Source of the DNA: Leishmania panamensis
Taxonomy: Eukaryota; Euglenozoa; Kinetoplastea; Trypanosomatida; Trypanosomatidae
NCBI RefSeq assembly: GCF_000755165.1
Contig: NC_025875.1
Coordinates: 482,827-546,826, forward strand
Direction of reading: 5' to 3'
Length of the DNA: 64,000 nt
Position 1 is the stretch's first letter; each line of letters opens with the position of its first letter. Position numbers and translations under genes: made by a program. Below are positions 1 to 10,200 of the stretch, piece by piece. The notes below the pieces were generated by a model. It was given only the letters and a program-made list of their open reading frames with translations. It was not told the origin of the DNA and did not search any database.

Positions 1-1370
1 CAACGTTGATCACACAGCTGGTGTGGCTGGTGAGCGCGCGGCTCGATGCGCGGGCGCCTCCACTGTCACACCCCGAGCCCACTGAGCCACCCGTGCCGTT
101 TCATGGGCTTCCTAATTATCATCCTCGAAGCGATATTGGGTACCGCATGATGCAGGTGCTGTGGCTGCGCGAGTTGGGCCTCGGCAAGGAGTTTGCGCAA
201 GCACTGCATGCACTGCTGCAACGCATGCCTCCACCGCTGGCTTTCTCCTTGCGTGCGCCGCCACGCACATTGAATGAGCTCGTGTACCTCTTTGGTGGTG
301 TGCCGCCTCCGTCGCCGCAGCAGCCACCGGAAGCTTTAGACGGCGCTACCCCTGCGACGAGGGGTGAGTTGATCCCTGAGAGCGAGGCAACCACAAAGCA
401 GTCTTCCCAATCCCTCTCCGTAAGACTCCCACCCCACTTGCGTGAGGGGCTGCCGCAGGACACCGATAACGACGCTGGCGAGGTGCCTAGAGCAAGTAGC
501 TCATCGCTGATTCGTGCCACCTCAGAGGTGCGTCACAGCGGCCCGCCGCCGCCGCTAACCCCCCAGGAGCGACGGGCGACGACACCGCAGCAACCCTTCT
601 CGCTCAACCACGCGTCGCTTCCCTCCTCGTCGCCTGGTGCAGCCGACACCACCGCCCCGCTCACCTGTGATCAGCGCACGGCCGTTCTCCAGCCGCCGGA
701 GCGGCCAGCACCATCCAACATTACTTCCCTGCCCCAATTAGAGACTCAGGGACTACCGCTCCTGCCACCTCACCCAGAAGCTACTGCTGCTGCGGACAAG
801 CCCGACAACGCCAGCGCCAGCGCCAAGATAGCTCTGGCCCCAACTGCGACAAAGTTAAAGCAGCCCGCGCCCCGTCGCTCTCGCTCGCTCGATGCCCTCC
901 GCAACTTCTTCTTTCGACGTGGCAACAGCGAGGCGACTGGCGAAGAGAAGGCTGACGAGGCGAAGCCGATGCACCTCGACACGGAGAAGCCACCGACCTT
1001 CGACCCTGTGACGGGTCGATGGCTGTTCGATATGACGGAAGAGGAGAAGCGGCTGCAAGAGCTCGCCAAGGCAGGCCCACCCAAGATGGCACCCAAGTCC
1101 GGTGCTACTGCCGCCTGGGGCTCAGCCCTCCGTGACCGAGCGCCGCTGCAGCAACCAGCACCGGACAGTGCACCGCGGCCTGGCAATGCGCGTGCTGGGT
1201 CAGGTACTTCAGCCCCCGTCTATGCAGGAGGAGGCACGCCGGCACCTCGCCCAGCTGGTGGCGCCCCCGTGATCACCGGCCGCAATGCGCCGCCAACGGT
1301 GCCTGGCCGTGGTGCAGCGCGGCCTGGTGGGCGGCCGCAGTACGTGGATATGTTTAACAGCACAGATTAG
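1..1370 (+). CDS. 3' part of a proline-rich protein, possible Sec16-type COPII scaffold (5' end outside window)
   Basis: The frame is already open at the window edge, so this is the C-terminal ~455 residues of a longer protein; the first in-frame codons are not a believable start. A short helical segment (about residues 40-75 of the visible part, with LWLRELGLGKEFAQAL) is followed by ~200 residues of proline/serine-rich disorder. Near residues 290-350 there is a basic patch with aromatic residues (RSRSLDALRNFFFRRG), then FDPVTGRWLFDMTEEEKR followed by proline/glycine-rich sequence. That order (basic aromatic patch, acidic stretch, short x-W-x strand, EEEK, proline tail) resembles the conserved C-terminus of Sec16, which organises COPII coats at ER exit sites. 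The resemblance is from memory of family patterns, so Sec16 is an inference; a generic disordered scaffold is the alternative. The stop is TAG at 1368-1370. Confidence 0.5.
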   Translation, partial: TLITQLVWLVSARLDARAPPLSHPEPTEPPVPFHGLPNYHPRSDIGYRMMQVLWLRELGLGKEFAQALHALLQRMPPPLAFSLRAPPRTLNELVYLFGGVPPPSPQQPPEALDGATPATRGELIPESEATTKQSSQSLSVRLPPHLREGLPQDTDNDAGEVPRASSSSLIRATSEVRHSGPPPPLTPQERRATTPQQPFSLNHASLPSSSPGAADTTAPLTCDQRTAVLQPPERPAPSNITSLPQLETQGLPLLPPHPEATAAADKPDNASASAKIALAPTATKLKQPAPRRSRSLDALRNFFFRRGNSEATGEEKADEAKPMHLDTEKPPTFDPVTGRWLFDMTEEEKRLQELAKAGPPKMAPKSGATAAWGSALRDRAPLQQPAPDSAPRPGNARAGSGTSAPVYAGGGTPAPRPAGGAPVITGRNAPPTVPGRGAARPGGRPQYVDMFNSTD

Positions 1371-1469
1371 TGCGTCCAATGCACTGCAATGCAAGGGAAG
1401 TGGTATGCAGGCTGAACTGCTGCGCATGAGGAGTGTGTAGTGTGCGGATGGCCTGGGTGGTAGAAGACG

Positions 1470-1497
1470 GCCCCCTCCTCTAAAGAATGGAGGGGGC
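1470..1497 (+). repeat. GC-rich inverted repeat (9-bp stem, 10-nt loop)
   Basis: The arm GCCCCCTCC at 1470-1478 pairs perfectly with GGAGGGGGC at 1489-1497. It lies about 100 nt downstream of the stop codon of the first gene, in the presumed 3' UTR, and could fold in the mRNA. Its function is unknown. Confidence 0.6.
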
Positions 1498-2117
1498 AGG
1501 AGGGGGGGGGGTAGCTGCGCCATTGCTGTTGCGCCCTTGGTGATTTTGTGGGGTTGTGCTGTTCCACTCTGTTGCCAGTCAAGAGGAAGGGTGAAAGTGC
1601 TACTTGCACACGCACACTTGCCTGGCAGCTTTTGCCTCATGGGGGGAGGAGTGGGTTGCCGGAGGTGTCTTGACGTACACTTGTGAGCATTACCTGTGCG
1701 GATGTGAAGGGAGGAGGAGAGGAGATCGTGCTGATGCGGTGTGTGGTCGCCATTTGGTCGACGGGTGTGTCGTTGCTTCTTCTCTGCGGGACCTTTCCTC
1801 TTTTTTTTTTGTGTGTCGCTGGTGTTGGGCTTTATGTTTCAAGCGTACATCTCTCTCTCTCTTCGCAGGTGTGCAGGTGCGTGTGAGTGGGCATCCATGC
1901 CGTGTGTGGGTGTGTGTCTTTCTCTCCTCTCTCTCTCTCTCGCGCGCGCTACACTTTGTGTGGTTCCGTTGTCCGGTTACGCTGCGGAAGAAAGCAGCAG
2001 AGCACAGGCAAACACAGCGAGAGTCGCAGGGCACATCCAGGGGGGAGAGAGCGGCCAAGTCGGCCCGTGTTGGGGGCGTCAGAGCGCTTCTGTCCAAGTT
2101 TGTGCCGCTGGTGCTGA

Positions 2118-2141
2118 CGGGCGCACCTATGGGTGCGCCCG
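2118..2141 (+). repeat. GC-rich inverted repeat (10-bp stem, 4-nt loop)
   Basis: CGGGCGCACC at 2118-2127 and GGTGCGCCCG at 2132-2141 form a perfect 10-bp stem closed by a TATG loop. It lies in the intergenic region before the HSP70-TPR gene. Its function is unknown. Confidence 0.6.
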
Positions 2142-2749
2142 CGGCTCCCTCCCTCCGTCTGAGCAGCACTGTTACATGCATGCGTGTCATGTGGCAGTGC
2201 TTCATTTGTTTCTTTTTCATCTTTGTGTTGTTAAAGGGGATGTCGCACATTCCTCGCTTTCGCGCTTGCAGCGAAGGGAGCAGTGCCTTCCCAGCAAGAA
2301 GGTGAGACAAGTTGGTCGCCTTCAGCAGTCATGCCCCTCGCCCTTCTCTCTCCCTCTCCATGTGTGCGTACGTCTCGCTCTTCTCCTCCACTGCCTTTGC
2401 CATCTGCGCTCTTCATATCCGACCTGCTGTAGATCTGAGCAACCGCAGCACAGCGAAGGAAACTAAACAAGCGCCGCGCGCATCCACTAACTTTGTCGCT
2501 ATAAACGTGTCACTACGGCGACTTCTCCCTTTTCTCGCGCCCCTACCTACTGGCCTACTGACACGCACCCGGCCCAGCAGCACCCCTTCCGTTGCCCCCC
2601 CCCCTCCCCCCATACCCCCACTGTGAGCCGCGCCTCTTTGCGCTTTTTCGTTGGTGGCACACTTCAGGCACAAACCCCCCCCCCCCCTACAAAAAAATTT
2701 TTTAATTTAATTTTCTGTTCAACTGTCTTTTTTTTTTTCTGTTGCACCA

Positions 2750-5080
2750 ATGAGTGCCACAGACGTGCCGAGCCCCGACGCGGAGGCCGCACCAGCGTTT
2801 CCGGTGACGTCTTCCGCTACTGGCCCGGCTTCACCGACAACTGCTCCCACCTATACGGTCGGTATCGACATGGGCTCCGTCACCACTCGCGTGGCCATCT
2901 TGAATCCAGCAAAGCCGATGCCGACAATTGTACGCAACGCCTTAGGCAACGAGGCCACAAGCACTGTGGTTTCGTTTGCCGCGAATGAGGCTCGCTCTTT
3001 CGGCGAGAACGCGGCGGCGCGGGATGTGACAAAGGCGTCCGAGACCATCGTCGACCTCGCGCCATGGATCTTCGGCTACACATCTGGCGAGCAGGCGCCA
3101 AAGGACACGGCTGTGTCACTGCAGGTGGTGTCACCAGCTACTGCCATGTCCGAGGCTGTCCTCTTGAAATCCCGGCAACTGGGCACACAGGAGCACCTTA
3201 CCCACCCGGCACAGGTGACCGCCTTCTACATCAAGTCGCTCCTGCAGTTCTTGCCGGATCAAGAGATGATGCGGACTGCTCCGATCTGCCTGGCCGTGCC
3301 ATCCGCGGCAAGCGCCGCTTCCTTCGAAGCGCTCCGCCAAGCCACTTTGCTCGCTGGCGTGCCCCAAGAGCACACGGTCATCGCCCACTCAGACGAGGCC
3401 ACCGCCGTGTATTTTCACCACCTCCAGTACAGAAACCTCCCCGCCGTGCACGACGGCACCGCAGTGCCAGTGGTGGTGATCGACATTGGGCAGAGTTGCT
3501 CTGTGGCCTCCCTCATCATCGCTTCCCAGCCGCGCGTTGAGAAGGTGGATTGCCAGACGCTACGCATGGGTAGCGAGTATATCGACGCTCTTCTCTGCAG
3601 CCACGTATACGGTGAGCTCGACAAGAAATTTGGTGCGGCGGCGGCCCCCTTGCGCGGCGACATCAAATCGTTTCGCAAGATCCTCCGCGAGTGCCGAAAG
3701 GCCAAAGAGGTGCTCTCGACGACAGACGAGACGCGGGTGCAGCTAGAGGGGCTGCACGGCGACATCGACATCATCGTTTCTCTAACACGTGCAATGATGG
3801 AACAGGCGGCGCTGCCGTTTCTGCAGGCAGTACGCGCGATGCTCACAGCTATCAAAGAAAAGCTACCGGCGCCGAACGCGGTGGAGGACGGTACAGGCGA
3901 GGTAGCCGAGGTCCCCCGTGTCGAGGTGATTGGCGGTGGGTGGCGCTCTGCGTGCATCATGGAGGTCATCAAGGAGGTGTTCGGCATCACGCGTGTGGGT
4001 GTCTCGCTCGACGCGAGCCTCAGCGTGGCGGAGGGCAGCGCAATCCTCGCTGAGGTGCGGCGGTTGAGCGTTGCAAGGCAGCAGCAACAGCAGCAGGACG
4101 AGGAGCAGACTGCACAATCCACCGCCGCATCGCCAGTTGCGGAGGTTCACCACGTCGAGCTCACTGGCTTCGAGGTTCTCGACGCGAGCTCCCCTATCTG
4201 TCAACCGCTTTCTGAGGCAGCTGTGGCGGCCGTGGCGGAGTGGATGGTGCTGGAGAAACAGATGGAGAGCAGCGACGCCCGCATCCACGAGCGACTGGCC
4301 GCGCTGAATGAGCTTGACTCGTATGTTCTGCAGACCCTGACCGCCATCGACAACTGCGTCGCATCGAGCGAGAAGAAGGCCGAGATGCGGTCCTACATTG
4401 AGAAGATCGACATATACGTGCGCAACGAGGGTGATGAGGCAAGCACGGCAGACTTGAGCGAGAAGCTGGCGGCGGTGCAGGCCCACGTCACAGAGCATTT
4501 TCCTGAGCTAGCGGTGTATTACGAGAGCGTGCGTGAGGCAGAGAAGAAAAAGGAGGAGGAGTTGACCAAACTGAGCAAAGAGCGGCAGGAGGACGAGTCC
4601 GAGCTGAAGAGCGACCCCCAACGTCTGCGCATGGCTCAGAAGCGGCGTGAGCAGGGGCAGGGCTTGTTCAAGGAGGAGTGCTGGGCTGAAGCACAGACGC
4701 GTTTTGTACAGGCGCTCTCCATCCTTGGCCAGCTCTACGACATAAGCAGCGAGGAGAACAGGACGAAGAAGCACGAGATTTCCCTCTCGTGCTACCTCAA
4801 CATTGCCTCCTGCAGTGTCAAGCTAGGGCTGTGGAAGAACGCTGTGAACAACTGCACTCACGCCCTTGAACTAGTGCCAGATCACCCGAAGGCGCTCTTC
4901 CGCCGTGGGCAGGCCTACAGCGCGCTGAAGGAGTACAAGGAGGCGGTAGCGGATCTGGAGAAGGCCAAGGCGGTTTCACAGCACGACCCGGTTGTCACGG
5001 CAGAGCTGACCAGGGCCAAGGCCGCTCTGGAGGCTGAAAAGGTAAAGGAAAAGAAAATGTTTGCCAAGATGTTCTCATAG
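2750..5080 (+). CDS. HSP70/HSP110-like ATPase domain with C-terminal TPR domain
   Basis: 776 residues. Residues ~35-430 form an actin/HSP70-type nucleotide-binding domain: phosphate-1 loop near residue 37 (GIDMGSVTTRVAI), phosphate-2 loop VVVIDIGQSC, and adenosine loop GGGWRS near 395. All are divergent, and the usual catalytic lysine context (DAKRxIG) reads DLAPWIFG, so ATPase activity may be weak. A glutamine-rich linker lies near 443-450, then charged helices (~475-625) resemble the Hsp110/Hsp70 lid. Residues ~628-755 form a three-repeat TPR module like that of FKBP/CYP40 co-chaperones, ending MFAKMFS. The beta-sandwich substrate-binding domain of normal HSP70s appears missing between the ATPase and helical parts. 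It is probably a cytosolic chaperone or co-chaperone, possibly docking to an HSP70/HSP90 tail. The ATG at 2750 is chosen because it precedes the ATPase domain and later methionines would truncate it. Confidence 0.88.
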   Translation: MSATDVPSPDAEAAPAFPVTSSATGPASPTTAPTYTVGIDMGSVTTRVAILNPAKPMPTIVRNALGNEATSTVVSFAANEARSFGENAAARDVTKASETIVDLAPWIFGYTSGEQAPKDTAVSLQVVSPATAMSEAVLLKSRQLGTQEHLTHPAQVTAFYIKSLLQFLPDQEMMRTAPICLAVPSAASAASFEALRQATLLAGVPQEHTVIAHSDEATAVYFHHLQYRNLPAVHDGTAVPVVVIDIGQSCSVASLIIASQPRVEKVDCQTLRMGSEYIDALLCSHVYGELDKKFGAAAAPLRGDIKSFRKILRECRKAKEVLSTTDETRVQLEGLHGDIDIIVSLTRAMMEQAALPFLQAVRAMLTAIKEKLPAPNAVEDGTGEVAEVPRVEVIGGGWRSACIMEVIKEVFGITRVGVSLDASLSVAEGSAILAEVRRLSVARQQQQQQDEEQTAQSTAASPVAEVHHVELTGFEVLDASSPICQPLSEAAVAAVAEWMVLEKQMESSDARIHERLAALNELDSYVLQTLTAIDNCVASSEKKAEMRSYIEKIDIYVRNEGDEASTADLSEKLAAVQAHVTEHFPELAVYYESVREAEKKKEEELTKLSKERQEDESELKSDPQRLRMAQKRREQGQGLFKEECWAEAQTRFVQALSILGQLYDISSEENRTKKHEISLSCYLNIASCSVKLGLWKNAVNNCTHALELVPDHPKALFRRGQAYSALKEYKEAVADLEKAKAVSQHDPVVTAELTRAKAALEAEKVKEKKMFAKMFS

Positions 5081-7251
5081 AACGCAAAAAAAAAGGAGAC
5101 AGGGAAGGAGGCATAGGCTGGTTGCATGTGGAACACTGAGGGAATGCGCTCATGCGCATGTGCGTCATTTTGGGTCTGTGTGAGACGCTGTGGTGTGGCG
5201 TGGGGGTGGGGGTGAGCGTGAACGACGAAGGTGTGTGTGTTGGGGGGGGGGAGGGCGAAAGCAACAGAGTTTCAAGCGTGGTGAATGCGCTACTCTACGC
5301 TCTTTTTTCTCTCTCACCTCTCTCTCTCGTCTTGTGCCACAAGCGTGCGCCAGACACACAGACGAACCACCCTTCACTCTTGTGCCTTACTTCTCTCTCT
5401 GTTTGGTGTTGGTGTTTCTTCAATACCCACGCGTGCCTCCGAACAAACTCGCCTCCTCCCCTCCTGCGTCTCTCCCCCTTTTCCGCACCCCTCGCACCTC
5501 TCTTGCATGACTCAGCTGTCCATGTCTCTGCGGAAGGCGGGATGTGCGTCCGCGCGCGCGACTGCGAGACGGACAGAGCGACTATAATAGGAAAGCGGTT
5601 TAGGAAAAGCAAATAGAAGACTGGCCCAACGGCAGAGAAAAAACAGCACAACCCGCCCCTACGCGCACCCGAAAAGCGGAGAGGTAACGCTTGGCAGTCG
5701 CGTCAAGTGCAGCACCCATTCCTCCTTCAATTCCCCCATTCCCCTGCATCGTTTGATGACAGTCACCAGAGAGGGCGCGGGGCCGGGGCCGGGGGGAGGG
5801 GAGGACAGACGGACCCACAGATGAGCTTACATGCAACGTGCAATGATGTGCTGTCGCAGGCGACAACCTGGCCTGCGTGTGTATTGTAAGTTGACGGTAC
5901 TACTTTGCCTCCCTTTCCGCCTCCTTCCCTATTTATTTTTTGTCTTCTTCACTCCCTCACATTTGATCGCCACGCGTCTATCTTTCACGTCTACCAGCCC
6001 TTCTTATTCTTACACTCCCCTACAAACATCTCCGACGGGCCTGCAGCTCACACCACAGGCACCGCTGTGCGCCACGCTCACCCCCCTCCCCCCTTTTTTC
6101 CCTTTCTTCTTGTGGCTTTGGGGGTTGCCTTCCGCTTCTCTTCCCTTTTCGTATGGGCGTTTGCTTTGTTTGCGTCTCTGCGTTGTGTCTGCGTCGATGG
6201 TCTTCTGTGCAGGCGCGCTCGTTTCTTGCGTGTGTGCGTGTTTTCTGTTTGCCCCGCTCACCCCTTTCTCTCTGTGAGGTCGGGCGGGGCACATCATCCG
6301 CGTGGTAGAGCATCCCAGAGCTTCGTCGTGGTAGGCCCAAGCACGCACCTTTTGTCATTAAAAGGCTTAACCAGGCGACACACATCTCCACACACACCCC
6401 CGCACAAACAAGCGAAACCGAGAAAAGACAAGTGTAGAGACTACAACGAGAAGACACGCGTTTCATTCTGGAGTGGATCGGGCTACACAAGCATCCACAG
6501 CTGCACAAGCCCACGTTCCCCCTCCCATCAACAGCAACAACGCCAAAGTGCATAGACGCCCCCCCTCGCCATAAGCGACGAGAGAGGAGTGAGGGAGGAC
6601 AGTGGTGGCTACTTCAGCTTGACCGCTCTCCCATTTCTTCTCGGCCCCTTCGAAAGAAGAAGACGCGCAGCAGCAAAAGAAAGGCGCTTTGCGTTATACA
6701 CATACGTGTGCGGTGACACACCGTCACCACTTTTGTTTTCCCGCCATAACCGCAGCAACAACAATAACGAAAAGGCACAACGGTAAGCCGCTCATAGGTG
6801 TCTCACGTTGGCTAGACGGTAATTTATTGCCAGAGTGAGCTCCTCCTTTTGGGCTTTCGTTGTTCGCATTGTCGGGTTGCTCTACTTTTTGTGTGTCTAG
6901 CGCATCTCTTTTCCCTCTTTCCCATTCTTCTCTTCGTCTCCCCCCTCTCTCTCTTGCAGCCTATTCTCTCCTCCTCATCCCTCTTCCCGAGCCCAGAGGT
7001 GCGACCGCTTGTCATCTCTTTTTCCCCTTTCTCGGTTTACTCTTTTACTCATTTCTGTGTTGTCTATCGCCTTCGCTTTCGCACGTGCGTCTCTTCTCTA
7101 TTTTGTTTCTCCGTTAGACGAGATCGGCTTTGGTTGCTCTTCTCCCCCCTTCTCTCTTCGTATACGCGTAGGCGTGCCTGAGGTCCATCTCACTTTCAAT
7201 ATTTCTGGCAACACTGTGGGTAATACCAAAGGGCAAAGCGCTGGTATTCAG
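5081..7251 (+). other. Intergenic/UTR region
   Basis: About 2.2 kb with no credible gene. It is pyrimidine-rich, with CT and TG tracts near 5300-5500 and 5900-6270 and several poly-Y tracts with downstream AG between 6840 and 7000, suitable for trans-splicing of the next gene. The long open frames here translate into S/L/F- and R/E-rich low-complexity sequence, as expected of CT-rich DNA. Confidence 0.6.
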
Positions 7252-10200
7252 ATGCCGTCTACGTACGCCCATGAGCCAGATATACGCACCCTCGTGGCAA
7301 TCACGCGCTGCGTTTCCGCCATGCAGCACTCGGAGGTGCAATCATGCGCGGCTCTCTTCACTGACACTCATCACGCCCTCACGTGTTCTTCCTGCACTTC
7401 TCACGCAAGGGCGCTTAGGGAGGTGACACCGGCGTGCTATGCGAGCGGCACGCGCGAGCCTCTGCCTGACAAGCAGCGGTCGGCGACGATGCGCCGCAAC
7501 GGGTGGCCCCATGTTGCACGGTCGGCTCCTGTCTTTGAAGTCTCTCCACTCCCACCGCCACCAACGTCTTCGAGGCACACGGCGCACCAAGAGAGCAGTG
7601 CGTTTCTCTCTTCACGGAGACTGGCAGGGGAGAGTGTAAGAGCGGGGGAGTACGTGCTGGAAATAGGCAGTGACCGAAATGCATCGGACGCGAGGTACGG
7701 GGGGGCCCACCATACGCAGTCTGCTGCGTCTCGCGCGTACGGCAGTTTCGGCTTCCCACAGGATGACAGGCACTCAATCAAGCGTAGCACCGGCGTCAGA
7801 GGTATTCACTTTCGGTCTTCCGACGACCCTGGTGCGTCCCGTGCTGCTTCCCGTGTGCCTCTGGGAGGCACTGCTGCACGAGCGGATTTGCCTTTTTCGA
7901 TGCGCCTCTCTCATTTACACCGCCAGCCACCATCACCATCACGCTCGGAGGCAGATGGCGCGACATCGGGATTCAATGCACACTCCCTTCGACTGAACAT
8001 CAGCGCTGACGTTGAGAACAAGAGCTCTCGCGCAAGTCGCAGTGACGACTTCACCTTGTTCTCGCTGGGCATCTCCAAGGTAAACGGTGTATCGCGTATT
8101 TCACGAGCCGATCCTGCGTCTTTTATGGATGAAATGTGCACTGCTAGCCATTTGAACCTTGCGCAGGCGAGCACCACAAGAAATAGCTCACATGCAACGG
8201 TTCAGCCGCAGCTGGACTGCTGGGAACAGCATGCGAGCTCCCGGTCGTCTCGGTGGATGACGTCGCAGGGAGGGGAGGGATCTCTTGTATCACCGTTGCA
8301 GAAGCTGGTGCACCACGGCAGCGCCGCCCCGTCCGTCGCTGCCTCCCGCTCTCCGCCGTCTGTCACCGCAGCTGTGGCGCGGAACGGCAGAAGCGTGACG
8401 TCGTACGACACGGAAGCTTTGTGGTCATCTGTGCGGTCTGCCGGTGCCCATGCGCCTCCACAGAGCTCGCGTGCCTCAGCTGCGTCTCGCTCTTCCTACC
8501 CCGTTTCATCCCTTGAGCACGGCGGCCGTCGCAGAGCCAGTGACACCACCAGCGTGCGCTGTAGCAGTCACACACAGGAAACGGCGACGGCCGTAGCTGG
8601 CAGCAGTGTTCCTAGAATCCTCTCACATGCTTCTCTCCCTGTGGCTGTTGTCGCAACAGCAGACGACTGTACCCTCGATGCAAGGCGGCATCTGTCGGAT
8701 GCTGTGCACGATTCGTCTTCGTTACCGAGAGACCCACAACACGAGGGGGCAGAGCAGCTGGGGTTTCCATCGCCGGTGTCGGCGCTGTCGCACGTGGCGT
8801 CACCTTTACAAATACTTCGCAGTGGTACGCGCTGCATCCACAACTCCACGACGGTCCTCACGTGCGATACACCTCCGCAGCCGGCATGTGCCCCCAGGAA
8901 CGCAGGCGAATTGTGTCTTGTCAATACAACTTCATCACCGAGGAAGCAGAGGCACCCAGCTGATAGAGGAACGGATGTCGTTAGCGTAAGTGCATTGGGG
9001 GCCTCTTTGGATCACACGCAATGCGCCACACACGCCGCATCTGGGGAGTTGCTGTCGGCCGATCGTGCACCCTCTCACCCGGCCGTGTCTTCACCGGATC
9101 TCGAGCGGTGCCCCCTGCTGGAAGTGTCGACGCGTCTGCTAAGCGCCTCTTCACTCGCCTTCACAGCGAGCGAGACTTCACCGGTATCGCTTACTAGTCG
9201 CTCACTGCGCTTTTCTCCTCCCTCTGCCGCCACGGTTGCTGTTCCCGATGGAGTTTGTGTGGTGGAGGCCTGCCCCTCGCAGAAGTCGGCGCAGACGAGA
9301 GAGGGCAAACATGTGCGTCACGAAGCCGCGTCTCACACATCGGCGGCATCGTTTCGTGCGTCCGCATCGGCATCTGCTTCTATCTCCACCTCAGCCAAGT
9401 CTAGCTTGTTTCTGGCTGAAGCGTCAACGATGCGGCCCGATGTGCTGTCGAGGCCGGCAGTGGCGAGCGCTAGTGCAGCACGTAGGCAATATCCACCATC
9501 GTCGCCTCTTCCTTCGGCGTGCTTCGAGCCTTCTTCATTCGCTGATCTGCAGCGCGCGGGTGGCTCGCCCCAGCGGTCCTTATCACTTCACAGCAGTTGC
9601 GGGGCAGAGCCAGGGTCGGAGAGACGTGAAGACGGTCCGCTAGCGCCACCGGTGCGAACAAGGAGTCCGTCTTACTCCATTCCAAGGCGCCGACGGTCTT
9701 CACTCAAAGGTGCGGCGGCAGTCTCTAATATGGCTGAGAGAGCGGCCCAGTCTTTAGCATCCACTGTGATGGGCACTTGTGATGTCGCTCGATTGGTGCA
9801 GTCGACGGCTGATGAGAACTGGAGGATACAGAGCAACCCAACTGGCCTACTGGGACGCGGAGGGGAGGTCCTCAGTGATGTTATTCAGCGGCCACACACA
9901 ACCCCACCGCCGGAGTCTATCGGCACGGCTGATGAGCCGCTGACGGCGGTGAGTGAGGTGGAGGACGACGTGGCAAGAGAAGAGGGTATACACACAAGTG
10001 CCAACGCGTCGAGTGGTTTCTCAAGAGAGGGCAGCGAGGAAGGGCAAGGTTGGCAGCAGCAACAGCAACCCCAGCAGAGGCATCGCTTTCTGGGGTACGT
10101 GCCCCCAGTGAGGGGGCCTGGCGCGTCTCCGCTGAACCAACGTAGCGTAGCAGCTGCCGCTACTCATCGCGGGAAAGCGCCCCTGCCATTGCCTACGTCA

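Larger units (their letters stand above)
1371..2749 (+). other. Intergenic region between Sec16-like gene and HSP70-TPR gene
   Basis: No coding-like ORF is seen on either strand. It holds the 3' UTR of the upstream gene, a CT-rich tract around 1850-1950, and the 5' processing region of the next gene. A plausible spliced-leader acceptor is the CAG at about 2667-2669. After it come a run of C residues, a run of A and a T-rich tract that ends just before the ATG at 2750. Confidence 0.6.

Noticed and set aside
1604..2470. Overlapping long frames on both strands
   Set aside because: All three + frames and the - strand are partly open at once in CT-rich DNA; none has domains or a plausible start.
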